Assembly (NCBI RefSeq): GCF_963169125.1
Contig: NC_084802.1
Location: 11,408,896-11,472,895, forward strand
DNA length: 64,000 bases
Origin: Humulus lupulus
Lineage: Eukaryota; Streptophyta; Magnoliopsida; Rosales; Cannabaceae
Direction of reading: 5' to 3'
Every line of letters begins with the position of its first letter. Within the stretch, counting starts at the first letter, position 1. Of this stretch, positions 54,481 through 64,000 are shown in pieces. A model generated the notes under the pieces. The model searched no databases. It saw only the letters and a program-made list of their open reading frames with translations, and was not told the DNA's origin. A program made the position numbers and the translations under genes.

Positions 54481-57400
54481 TTACAGGGAATTTATAAAGC
54501 TAATGACATCTCTGACTTTTTTCTTAGCCTTGGTACAAGAAATAGTCTTAACTCTAGCTTTGATATCAGTTTTAATGGTGGAGCTAACTACCAAAACTGA
54601 GCTACAACTCAAATCAAACAGACATCTATTCCTGTTACACCAGACTGAGTAGATCATTGCAGCAAAAATCGCATTCCAAACCAGCAGCTTCAGATCAGAA
54701 CCAACATGAGAGCACCAACACTTCCAGGCTTCCATGGTAAGAGGCCAACCCTGGAAACCAGACCAAGAACTGACTGCTTGCTGGAGGTTCTTAGTGAAAG
54801 AGCAGTCAAAGAAAAGGTGCTGGTGGGACTCGTTGAAACACTCACAAACCGGGCAAAGATAAGAAGGAAGCTCCAAGATTTTTCCTAGATTATCACGAGT
54901 AAGAAGATGATCATTTATCATTTGCCAAGAAATGAATCTATGTTTCGGGACACAGATATGATGCCAAACAGCAGAGGCATACTGCACCTCAGAAGCTGCT
55001 GTAAGAGACAGATAAAGGAGTTTAGCTTTGAACTTGCCTCTTAATACCGAAGAGTTAATAGCATAATGATCTACAGCAGTCCTCAACTTCAGAAGTTTTC
55101 AAAAATACCAACTGGTATCATGAATTAATGGCACAGACCAGAAGCTCTTACCTTTAAGATAGATGGCATCTATCCATTTGACCCAAAGACAATCTTTCTT
55201 GCTAGAAATTGCCCAAATATACTTAGCCATCATAGCAATATTCCATTTCCTGCCTTCACAGAAACCAATTCCTCCATACTTTTTGGGAAGACAGACTTGC
55301 TCCCAAGAAGTAAGGGGAAGCTTGCTGCGATGCCCTTTAGTCCCCCACAGGAATTCTCTGCAACATTTATCAATGGCAGCCACTACTTTTTGAGGAAGAA
55401 TAAAGATATTCATCCAATAGTTTCTTATTCCAAGAAGGACAGAATGAATAAGTTGCGCTCTGCCCGCAAAGGAAAGGTTCCTACTAGTCCAAGAATGAAG
55501 ATTCCTTTGAATTTTCCCAATAATTTCCCCACAGTCCGCAGCTCTCCATTTAGTAGGTCTTAGATGTATTCCAAGATGCTTAAGCGGAAACGAGCCTTCT
55601 TGCATTCGAGAGATCTCCAATAATTGAGCTTTACAGTCGGCATTGATACCTCCAAAGTAAATGTGCGATTTGGTATTATTGATTGAGAGGCCCGTAGTTG
55701 CACAAAAACTAGCAATAGCAGACTGAGTAAGTCTCATAGAGTTCACATTCCCCTTGCAAAAAATAACTAGATCATCTGCAAAACAGAGATTGACAAGATT
55801 AACATGCTTGAAAAGGGGATGAAAACCAAATCCTTTATGATTAGAAGTCTGAAGTAAAAGCCTGGTTAGGTACTCCATAATCAGGACAAACAACAGAGGA
55901 GATATAGGGTCTCCTTGTCTCAGACCCTTTTCCCCTCTAAAAGAGCCATGAAGCCGGCCATTGAGCATCAAAGAATAAGAAGTCCCCTTTAAGCAAACCA
56001 GCACCCAATGAATGAACCTAGAGGGGAAACAAAGCCCTTTTAGCAAGTTAGCCACAAATTGCCAATCTACTGTATCGTACGCTTTACTGAGGTCAATCTT
56101 CATGAGACAACGAGCTGAGATATTCTTCCTCGTGTAGCCCTTGAGAAGGTCTTGGAAAATGAGAATATTATGAGCCAAGAGGCGGTTCTTTATAAAAGCC
56201 CCTTGATTTCCATGAATCAAAACAGGAAGAACTTCAGACAAACGAGAGCATAGCATCTTGGATATGCATTTATAGAGCGTATTGCAACAAGCAATAGGTC
56301 TATAATCAGCAGCTGTTCTAGGAGAATCAGTTTTCGGAATAAGGGATATGACAGTTTCATTTAAATCAGTAGGAAGAAAACCATCATGAAAAAATTGTAA
56401 AATTGCCATACTGATGTCATTGCCTATCTCTTTCCACAAGCCTTTGAAAAAACTAGCACCAAACCCATCCGGACCCGGGCTCTTAGATGAGTGAATGCCA
56501 AATAAAGCCTCTTGAACATCTTTCTTTTTGAAAGGCCTGATCAAGTTAACTTGTTGCTGAATAGTAAGTTTTTCACCAAAACTCAAACTGTTGAGATCAA
56601 TCTGCCTATTAGCCGAGCTCTTCTTCCCCATAAAGTTCCTGAAATGACTGAAATAATGCTCTATCACCTTATCATAGTCATCTATCACCTCCTCATTGGC
56701 CATATAAGAGGTAATCCTATTCTCAGCTCTTCTCTTCTTCATGATAGCATGGAAATAATGAGAATTTTCATCATTAAATTGCAACCAGGTAATTTTGCTA
56801 GTTTGATGGAGGAGACTAGCATATCTCTTCCTGGCTAAAACGAACTCCTGCAAATTGGCCTGTTCAGCTAATTGAAGCACAGTGTTGCTGGGATCATTAG
56901 CTAAAGCACCCTGAGTTATACTAAGATTTTCCTTAGTCCGATCTGCTGAACTTCTTAAGAACATGCTTAACTCTAAGGAGCTTAAGGACAATACCAGCAA
57001 GACCAATTTTATAGCTAGATTTGTTCCAACTGTCAAGAACCACTGATTTGAATTTATTATGGTACATCCAACAATCAAAAAATCTGAAAGGTTTGATACC
57101 AACTTTGCCAATAACTTGATTTTTGATCACACAGTAGCTATGATCCGAATGAATGTCCCATTTGAAAAAACCTTCAGTGTTAGGGAAGAGATCCAACCAT
57201 TTCTCATTAATGAAGACCCTGTCTAGTCTAGAGTAGATTCTGTCACCAAATTCCTGTTTATTCGACCAAGTGTAAGAGGATCCAGCACAACGAAATTCAT
57301 CAACTTGGCCTAAGGAAAGCCAGTTTTGAGCATCAACAAGCTCCTTACCAGTTATGGGACGACCTCCATTCCTGTCTTGATAGCTGAACATGGCATTGAA

Positions 57401-57820
57401 ATCGCCTACAACAATCCAAGGAAGAGTCAAATGGCCTAGCCCAGCAAGTTTCTCCCATAAAATTTTCCTGTCAAACATAGAGTTGGAACCGTACACAGCT
57501 GTTAAGTAGAACTCAGTGTGGTGCCCAGAAGCTCTAATTTTACAGTGGACGAACTGAGTATCTTCCTCAATAATTTGAACTTGCACAAACTTCGATTGCC
57601 AAATTAATAAAATTCGGAACGAGATCATATTACTCGAGTAATAGTCCCAGTTGGGAAAACTGTTACCTATTATATCTGCTGTTTTCTCATGGCGCACTTT
57701 AGTTTCAAAGAGCGCCCCAAACCCAATATTATTCAAACGACATAAATCACGAATTTCTCGCTGTTTATTACCTTTATTCATACCCCGAACATTCCAACTA
57801 AGAATGTTGCACTTCTCCAT
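54481..57820 (-). pseudogene. LINE ORF2: endonuclease and reverse transcriptase, broken
   Basis: The ATG at 57820 starts MEKCNILSWNVRGMN and overlaps the end of ORF1 by 23 bases, as in elements that re-initiate translation. The AP-type endonuclease shows WNVRGMN, ETKV, GDFNAMFSY and SDHSYCVI. RT shows LMKIDLSKAYDTVDW, LRQGDPISPLLFVL and the catalytic FADDLVIF. The C-terminal zf-RVT domain has WQMINDHLLTRDNL and CPVCECFNESHQHLFFDC. The protein nicks target DNA and copies the RNA there. A frameshift lies between endonuclease and RT near 56940. A TGA at 55101-55099 separates RT from zf-RVT in the same frame. Confidence 0.9.
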
Positions 57821-59192
57821 ATTGACTAGAAAGAGAGTTAGTAGCCAAATTCCCACCTCCTGGCTCTTGAAGCACAGCATATCCATTTCTACTTAAAGCT
57901 TGAGAAGGCTGGGAAATATTTGCCTTATTCCCTCTCCTTCTTGGTGTTATCCACTCATCCCCTATTTCATTACCCTTGGCCTCCCCTGTTTTACTAACTG
58001 GAGCTGTCTTAGCAACTGAACCAGCATTGGAAACAGAGGGTTTGATCACAGTACCTGTATCAGGTCTATTCGAACAAAGAGAGTCCTGGGCACTATCAGT
58101 ATTAACATGAACATCAGTATCTTTCTTGACAGTAGCAGTCTGTTGATTGTCCAAGCTAGGTTCAGAACTGGTTTTCCCTACACACTGCTCAGTATTCTTA
58201 GCAACTTGGTTAGATTTTTTAACCCACACAGACCCCTTGTCCTTCGCACAGTTCACTAAAGTGTGTCCCAAACAGTCACAAGCTTGGCATTTAGAAGGGA
58301 GCCACTCGTATTCCACCCATTGTTCAACTAGCTCATCTCTTTCATTGACAAACGAAATAGACTTAGGAGGATTTTCAGAAATTACCATGTCAACTAGAAC
58401 TCTTGCAAACTTGACCATCGACCGATCACGAGTAACTTGATCTATCATGATTGGCTTGCCTATAGTGCTAACGAGAGCACTGAGACTCTTACGGCCCCAA
58501 TATTGTAGTCCCAAACCGTTTAAACGAATCCAAACCGGTACCGACTTTACCATTTGTATTGTGTCCATATCAGGAGTCCAGGGTCTAAGGACTACAGGCT
58601 TTTTGTCAAAGTGGATCACACCAGTTTCCAGGACTAAATCCCTGGTTGCAACATCACGAAAACTTACTAAGGTAAACCCAGAGTTCATTCTGACTATTCT
58701 GTCAATGCCTAGATTACCCCAAATTCGCTTCACAAATCCTTCAAAAACCCGAAATAGGGGATTAACTCCCAAGACTACACAAACAATTGACGTTCTCCAA
58801 AACGAGGCTTCTACCTCAACTTCATCAAAGTCCAATTTAGCTATTCGTTGGTCGCCAACCTTCATAGGCTCAATGAAATCAAGACTCGTAGATGGGGTTT
58901 TCACCTGATTAGCTTTAAATTTGCTCCACACATCCTTGGCTGAATTCTGGTAGTCGATTGTCTCCATTTCCTCTGCCCATATAGACGGACCAGCGTTGCC
59001 CTCCAACATTGGCATAGCTGGCTCAACAAACGGTTCAGCTTCCAGTACCTCGCACGATTCATGGTATTCCTCATCGATGTTCTCCAGTACAAATTGATCT
59101 TGAATTGAAGGGAGATCTGGCAGTGTCGGAAGACTATCTGTAGCAGCTGCCACTGTCACCGGCTTCGGAACCTCTTTTTTCCGTCGACCCAT
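57798..59192 (-). CDS. LINE ORF1 protein (DUF4283 and CCHC zinc knuckle), 464 aa, open
   Basis: The frame is open from ATG 59192 (MGRRKKEVPKPVTV) to TAG at 57798. A DUF4283 domain covers about residues 125-275 (with FWRTSIVCVVLG, VPVWIRLNGLGLQYWG). A zinc knuckle C-x2-C-x4-H-x4-C lies at 302-315 (CQACDCLGHTLVNC). The remainder is hydrophilic. Proteins of this type bind the LINE RNA. The length fits plant L1 ORF1. It is intact, unlike ORF2. Confidence 0.88.
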   Translation of the reverse strand: MGRRKKEVPKPVTVAAATDSLPTLPDLPSIQDQFVLENIDEEYHESCEVLEAEPFVEPAMPMLEGNAGPSIWAEEMETIDYQNSAKDVWSKFKANQVKTPSTSLDFIEPMKVGDQRIAKLDFDEVEVEASFWRTSIVCVVLGVNPLFRVFEGFVKRIWGNLGIDRIVRMNSGFTLVSFRDVATRDLVLETGVIHFDKKPVVLRPWTPDMDTIQMVKSVPVWIRLNGLGLQYWGRKSLSALVSTIGKPIMIDQVTRDRSMVKFARVLVDMVISENPPKSISFVNERDELVEQWVEYEWLPSKCQACDCLGHTLVNCAKDKGSVWVKKSNQVAKNTEQCVGKTSSEPSLDNQQTATVKKDTDVHVNTDSAQDSLCSNRPDTGTVIKPSVSNAGSVAKTAPVSKTGEAKGNEIGDEWITPRRRGNKANISQPSQALSRNGYAVLQEPGGGNLATNSLSSQYGEVQHS

Positions 59193-59490
59193 GGAGAGGG
59201 AGAGAGAAGCTCCACACCCAATTTTGAAAAGTTTGTTTCCAATTTTTTGTTGTTTTTTATTATTTCATAATTGGAGTAAACTTTCATACAAGAAATATGA
59301 CTATTAGATCAGTAACAATCTATTTGAAGTTTGTAAAGTCCATTTATTGTTTGATGTGGATCTGTAACAGACTGTTATAGTTATTTAAAGTATACTTGCA
59401 GAATGATTTGGTTCTATATGTTACATTTTTTAAAAGTTGTTTCTAGATTTTTTTGTTGTTTTTTATTATTTCTTAATTATAATAAATCTA

Positions 59491-60720
59491 TTGGGGGACT
59501 AAATTATTTTATTATCCTTTTGTTCACACATTTGTAAAAAAAATTGAAATATTAGTTTTCTTTTTCCTTTAAATAAAGTTTCTTTTTATTAGTTTATTTT
59601 ATACTCTCGTATTCAAATCAAGGAGGTCCTAGTTTTGGTACAAATGGCCATATTGATAGCTTGATAGCTCTAGTTATCTACTATATGTCATAGCCACTCT
59701 ATTAGTTTCTGTAAATATTTGTTACAACTTTTGAATATTTATTATTAGTATGTTTTACTAAAAATGTTGGTTACAATTTTTATAATTTGTTAAATTTTGT
59801 TTATGTAACTATCTATTATAATTTCTTGAATTTGTAGTTATAGTGCATTGAATTTTGACAAATATTTTTCTAATAATTATTGTGTTTCTGTTTTTTTGTT
59901 TTATATTTACAATTAATTGTATTTATATGTATATATTATTAACCTAAATATAATTTAAAAAATACACTAATAAAAATATCTCTAAAATCAATTAAAAAAG
60001 TAAATATTGAAGCTTTTTACTAAGTATATATATGGTATACTTTAAAATAATTACAAAATTATGGAAAAAAAACCCATAAAATTGTAATAAACAAATAAAA
60101 TATGTCATAATTTGACCGGAAATGTAACTGTTGGATGTAATCATTCTTATTAAAAAAAAATATTTTTTCTCAATAAGGAACTATATAAAATATTATGTTG
60201 ACAAATCAATTCATTTCGTATAGATCTTATTAACTAAAGGTGAAAAATTAAAAGAAAAATATGTTTGTTGGATGATGAATTGATCTAATATTTGATGTTA
60301 TTTCTTAAGTATATAAATGGTCCTAGATTGTTAGATTAAATCTATAGATTATTTGAAGGGAAAAAGAGTAATGTATTTTTCTTCAGAGTTATATTTAAAG
60401 GATCGAAGATGCATAGAGTCACCAACCAATAGATTAGAATGTTAGCTTCCTACAAACAGAACTAATAGATATTTATAAAATTTGTTTAGTTACGGAAGGA
60501 AGAAAAAAACGATATGGACAAATGGAGCTATTTATGAAATAAATAATAAATTTTGACCTAATAACTGATTGTTATAGTGAAAAATCTGGAAAAGATATCA
60601 CATATCGAAAAGTCAGTACGTAAATTTGCTAGTAGGTGCAACAAAAACATTATTATTATTATTAGTATTATAGGTGAAAGAGTCTATTTGAAGGGAAAAG
60701 AGAAAATAATTTAATTTCTT
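59491..60720. other. AT-rich region upstream of the sulfotransferase gene
   Basis: There is no gene. Bases about 60354-60430 (TTGAAGGGAAAAAGAG, TTATATTTAAAGGATCGAAG) are repeated at about 60689-60765, directly before the sulfotransferase gene, so part of the promoter is duplicated about 335 bases apart. Confidence 0.65.
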
Positions 60721-60729
60721 AATTTCAGT

Positions 60730-60739
60730 TATATTTAAA
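60730..60739 (+). promoter_or_regulatory. Probable TATA box of the sulfotransferase gene
   Basis: TATATTTAAAG lies 110 bases before the ATG. A second copy of the same block lies at about 60395. The assignment is by position and sequence only. Confidence 0.45.
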
Positions 60740-60839
60740 GGATCGAAGGTGTCTAGAGTTACTCACTACTACTCCTCACAAGCATCTTTAAAATTTTCTA
60801 AATATAATTGAGCTTTCATTGTGTTGGCCGTACGATCTA

Positions 60840-61829
60840 ATGGAAATATCAAATGTTATCAAGCAGAAGAAGAAGGAAGAGGAAATGGAGGTTGATGAAA
60901 TTTTGGCAATGCTTGAAAAAGTTAAAGACGCATCACATGGTGATGTCTATTTCTACTCTTACCAAGGGTTTTGGATTCATGACTTTGATTTGAAAGGTAT
61001 AATTTCCTTTCAAACTCAATTTGAGGCACGAGATGATGATATTTTATTAGCTTCTTGTCCAAAATCAGGTACTACTTGGTTAAAATCTCTTGTTTTCGCT
61101 ATTGTGAACCGTGCTCATCATAATTGTGCAACATACTCTAATAACAATAACGATAGCCCATTGTTTACTACCAATCCACACAATCTCATACCCTTCCATG
61201 CAAGTAGTGATTTCACCTCAAGTACCGAAAACATGAAGCCAAGACTCTTGAGTACCCACAATCCTTATCCCTTGTTACCACCCTCCATCAAGTCTTCTGG
61301 TTGTAAAATTGTATACATTTGTCGAAACCCACTGGATCTATTTGTTTCTCTTTGGTACTATAATCACAAATTTTGGGGGGATAATGAACCACATCATTTA
61401 GAAGAACAATTCGAATTATTCTGTAAAGGAATCCATATATTTGGACCATTTTGGGACCATATTTTGGGGTTTCGAAAAGCAAGCTTAGAGATGCCTCATA
61501 AGATATTATTTTTAAAATTTGAAGACCTTAAAAGAGACGGTGTGTTTTTTATTAGAAAGATGGCAGACTTTTTGGGATTTTCTTTTTCAGCTGAGGAAGA
61601 AAATCGAGGAATTCCACAAGAAATAGAAAAATTATGTAGCTTTGAGCATTTAAAAAATTTGGATGTAAATAAGACCGGCAAACAATCATTTGGTCCTTCC
61701 AATAGTTCATACTTTCGAAAAGGTGAGGTGGGAGATTGGGTGAACCATTTAACACCTGAAATGGCAAAGCGTGGAAAGAAGCTCATTCAAGAAAAGTTTG
61801 AACAATCTGATATAACGTTTGAGTTCTAG
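60840..61829 (+). CDS. Cytosolic sulfotransferase, plant SOT family, 329 aa, single exon
   Basis: The enzyme transfers a sulfo group from PAPS to a hydroxyl of a small molecule such as a flavonoid, a hormone or a desulfo-glucosinolate; the substrate cannot be told from sequence. The 5'-phosphosulfate loop is CPKSGTTWLKSL (about residues 73-84). The likely catalytic His is in STHNPYPLLP (about 140). The 3'-phosphate motif is CRNPLDLFVSLWYY (about 161-174). The C-terminal motif is RKGEVGDWVN (about 293-302). There is no signal peptide. The ATG at 60840 (MEISNVIKQ) is chosen because it is the first ATG in the frame and has G at +4; the frame upstream begins only with TTG. Plant genes of this family commonly lack introns, as here. 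A sister copy ends at 187, so this is a tandem cluster swollen by transposons. No lesion is seen. Confidence 0.92.
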   Translation: MEISNVIKQKKKEEEMEVDEILAMLEKVKDASHGDVYFYSYQGFWIHDFDLKGIISFQTQFEARDDDILLASCPKSGTTWLKSLVFAIVNRAHHNCATYSNNNNDSPLFTTNPHNLIPFHASSDFTSSTENMKPRLLSTHNPYPLLPPSIKSSGCKIVYICRNPLDLFVSLWYYNHKFWGDNEPHHLEEQFELFCKGIHIFGPFWDHILGFRKASLEMPHKILFLKFEDLKRDGVFFIRKMADFLGFSFSAEEENRGIPQEIEKLCSFEHLKNLDVNKTGKQSFGPSNSSYFRKGEVGDWVNHLTPEMAKRGKKLIQEKFEQSDITFEF

Positions 61830-62860
61830 CAAGCTATGGTGTTTTTTTTTTGTTCTGTTTATTTTCGTTGTCTCATGTCTCAGGGCATGAATATCTAAGC
61901 AAATATCAACTTTTTTATTGGTATATCTTATCGTGTGAAGAAATAATTTGTGGTATGAATTTTAATTTTTTTTATTAATGGTTGTACTTATGTACCAGTT
62001 TAAATATTTTAACGGCAAAAATGTACCTTTCATTTAAATTTAATTGTAGTCGTTAAATATTTGACACGGTTGTTAACACTAGTTGTGTCAAGTTCTAGAT
62101 AGTACAACTAATAAATAATTTTAAAGATCTTGTAACATACATTTTAAAAAATTAATATTATCTTAAAAATGATTTCAACTTAATAAAATCTCAAAGAGAT
62201 AAGAGATTGAAAATAAAAAACTAAAAAAAATCTACAAATTAAAACACCCCTATCTCTTCCACGGCAATCCCATGTTCTTTGTTTCTTTCTCTTAGTGGTT
62301 CATAGCCTCTTGGCTTCTCTAGAGAAAAATAAATCTAAAATAAAAAGCAGTGTGCAAAAGACAAGCTTGTTCACACCAGAAGATGATGTGCTTGGGTTAG
62401 GGTAAGTGCTTGAGCATGGGCAGTTAAGAATTCATAATAAAGAGCATAAAATGCTTAGTAAATTTTGGGACAGATTTGGATTTATTTAAAATTGATGATA
62501 AGTCAACAAACTAAATTAGGAAATAGATAGTTAGATATTTATGCTAGTTTTCTTTTATTTAAGATTAAAGTAATACTAATTGTAACATGATAACTACTTA
62601 GAATTGAGAAATTCAATATAATAAATAGAAGTCTCAAAATATGTGGAATATATTTGTTTAGATTGATATTTTGAGATCTTTATTCTAATAGGTAATTGAG
62701 GTTGTGGAGCTATTTCAAATAATAGTATTCCATTTGAGACTAGCTTTGATAATAAGGTGTGTGAAAGTACTTTCGATTGATACTTTTCTCTATCATTCAA
62801 AATACCTCACAAAAACACTATTTTTTCTATTTTACCTCAAATTTTTACATTACATTACAT
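61830..62860. other. AT-rich 3' flank of the sulfotransferase gene
   Basis: The first 200 bases are related to 188-388. After that no gene or clear element is seen. Confidence 0.6.
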
Positions 62861-63112
62861 CATACAAGAAACGAGACTTTTGCCGTCGCGTTTCGAAATT
62901 GCGTCGACAAAAGTTTCTTTTGCCGGCGCGTTTCACGAATTGCACCCATAAAAAACACCACTTTCACCGGCGTGAATTTGCACCGGCAGAGGTAGTTTTT
63001 GCCGACGCAATTCTGAAATGCGCCAGGGAAAGTAACTTTTGTCAGTGCAATGACGAAAGGCGCCAGCAAAAGCTTGTGCACTTTAGATGGCACACTTTTT
63101 GCCAGCGCACAA
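62861..63112. mobile_element. End of a third CACTA-like element
   Basis: CATACAAGAAACGAGAC resembles the CACTA terminus. It is followed by repeats of TTTTGCCGGCGCGTTTC and the complement-like GAAATTGCGTCGACAAAAG. The motif differs from the other two CACTA elements. It breaks off at 63113 where an LTR starts. Confidence 0.6.
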
Positions 63113-64000
63113 TGTAACGCCCTGCTAATTAGGGTCCATTACCATGTGTGTTTTGAAACCAGTGCTGGACTTACTAACAAGTCATTTGGACTAAACATGT
63201 GATTAAGCCACTAAGGTTTGGGTATTAAAAACTTTTGATCATCTCATAAACATTTCCATTAAGTTAAAAATAAGTTCCTTACATGGGATCCCAAAAACAT
63301 CAGCTTAAAAACTAATTACAATACTCAGATTACACAATAAGCCGAGGTGGCAAAAACTGGGTTTAACCCTAGTTCCTTTGAGCATCTCGGCCGTGGTGGT
63401 CGAGCGGACTGCATATGTACATACCACTGCTAATGCCCTCCGACTCATGGCTGGTTGAGCTTCTCCTTACCTTTACCTGCACCACAAAGCACCTGTGAGC
63501 CAGAAGACTCAGCAAGAAAACACAATTAACAGTTCACTGAATAAAACCACTATCAAACAGTAATAACTGATACTGGTGTTTTCATTAAACAAACTGATGA
63601 CCATAGAGTCACACAAGTGCATGTTGCACTTCCCTTCAAATTGTTGGCATCCGAGCCAGTCAAGCGTATGTCGCACTCCCAGGGTGGCCCAGCCATGGTG
63701 GCCTGCACTCCACGTGCATTATGCCAATCTTAGCTTTATAAACTAAGTTCTTTAAGTCCTTGACTTATAAGTCAAGCCACTACGTGCCTCCAACTTATAA
63801 GTTGAAGCCTTGGGTCTCTCAACTTATAAGGTGAGTCTCCCAGAGTCCAATATATTCTCAACTAATAAGTTGTTTCCCACTTAACACCCTAATAATCCTT
63901 TAGTTTATAAACCAAGCTTTACGGTCATAACAGACATTCACACGTATCATATAGCATACCTATCAACAATCACAATGCATTATAATACATTCACACAGCA
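63113..64000 (-). mobile_element. LTR of a Gypsy element, continues beyond the window
   Basis: It starts TGTAACGCCCTGC. Its minus strand shares the core with the LTR-like segment at 34480-34640 (CTTGCTGAG, GTGCTTTGTGGTGC, TACATATGCAG, GACCACCACGGCCGAG). Short direct repeats built on AACTTATAAGT lie at 63760-63860. The other end and target duplication are outside. Confidence 0.65.

Larger units (their letters stand above)
54383..59219 (-). mobile_element. L1-type LINE, nearly full length
   Basis: The minus strand holds ORF1 then ORF2 (endonuclease, RT, zf-RVT) and ends in a poly(A) tail seen as a T run at 54380-54392. Imperfect target duplications of about 15 bases flank it (AAATTTGAGAAGTTT at 54368-54382 and AATTTTGAAAAGTTT at 59220-59234). 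Only 27 bases precede ORF1. A diverged copy of the target without insertion lies at 59420-59490. Confidence 0.88.
54240..59490. repeat. Host sequence duplication around the LINE
   Basis: 54250-54380 (GTTTATTGTTTGATGTG, CTGTAACAG, GATTTGGTTTTATATGTTAC) is repeated at 59335-59440. The part after the LINE (TTTTTTGTTGTTTTTTATTA, 59250-59270) is repeated at 59449-59470. Together they show a tandem duplication of which one copy received the LINE. Confidence 0.75.

Noticed and set aside
62704..63117. Frame of 137 codons at the third CACTA end
   Set aside because: Its second half is encoded by the subterminal repeats, and the first half is AT-rich intergenic DNA.

Overview
This is a stretch of nuclear DNA from a flowering plant, most likely a eudicot. 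The evidence is its AT-rich intergenic DNA, spliced genes, plant CACTA transposons, Tat-lineage Ty3/Gypsy elements, an L1-type LINE and a plant cytosolic sulfotransferase gene. The species cannot be named from the sequence. No bacterial features, CRISPR arrays, rRNA or tRNA genes were seen.

Only one host gene is complete: a sulfotransferase at 60840-61829 (+). The 3' end of a sister gene sits at the left edge (2-187). About 60 kb of nested transposons lies between these two tandem relatives. Left to right: (1) CACTA-1 (389-26023), whose two genes TNP1-like (839-2789) and TNP2-like (3075-6580) are on the minus strand and carry in-frame stops. (2) Inside it, Tat-1 (7801-22649, TSD TACTT, 799-bp LTRs, sense strand minus). 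A solo LTR (8261-10184, TSD CTTAT) has in turn landed inside one Tat-1 LTR. (3) A 413-bp Mutator-type MITE (26072-26484, 9-bp TSD). (4) A gag-only LTR element (26615-32892, TSD ATAGC). (5) An LTR-like segment (32901 to about 34745) and AT-rich repeats. (6) CACTA-2 (36845-54137), which carries pieces of a host MOB1 gene (51405-52058) and has been entered by Tat-2 (37496-48573, TSD ATGTT, 698-bp LTRs). (7) An L1-type LINE (about 54383-59219, minus). (8) The sulfotransferase, then a third CACTA end (62861-63112) cut by another LTR that runs out of the window.

The most striking feature is that both Tat elements carry a second gene between pol and the 3' LTR, on the strand opposite to gag-pol. In each case I can see a TATA box, a non-coding first exon, a 5'-UTR intron that ends just before the ATG, further GT-AG introns whose phases fit, a globular core, a basic (NLS-like) segment and a C-terminal coiled-coil exon. 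In Tat-2 this antisense gene is intact (618 codons) although gag-pol has four in-frame stops and a frameshift. In Tat-1 it has about two lesions. Antisense extra ORFs in Tat-lineage elements are known, with similarity to the Pfam family called putative gypsy-type transposon. The fully spliced, promoter-equipped structure shared by two diverged elements, and an intact copy in a dead element, are the main points to follow up.

Other points are a six-unit tandem array of covarying hairpins between the convergent Tat-1 genes, the MOB1 capture, palindromic motifs inside LTRs, and a U5 hairpin plus primer-binding site shared by Tat-1 and the gag-only element.
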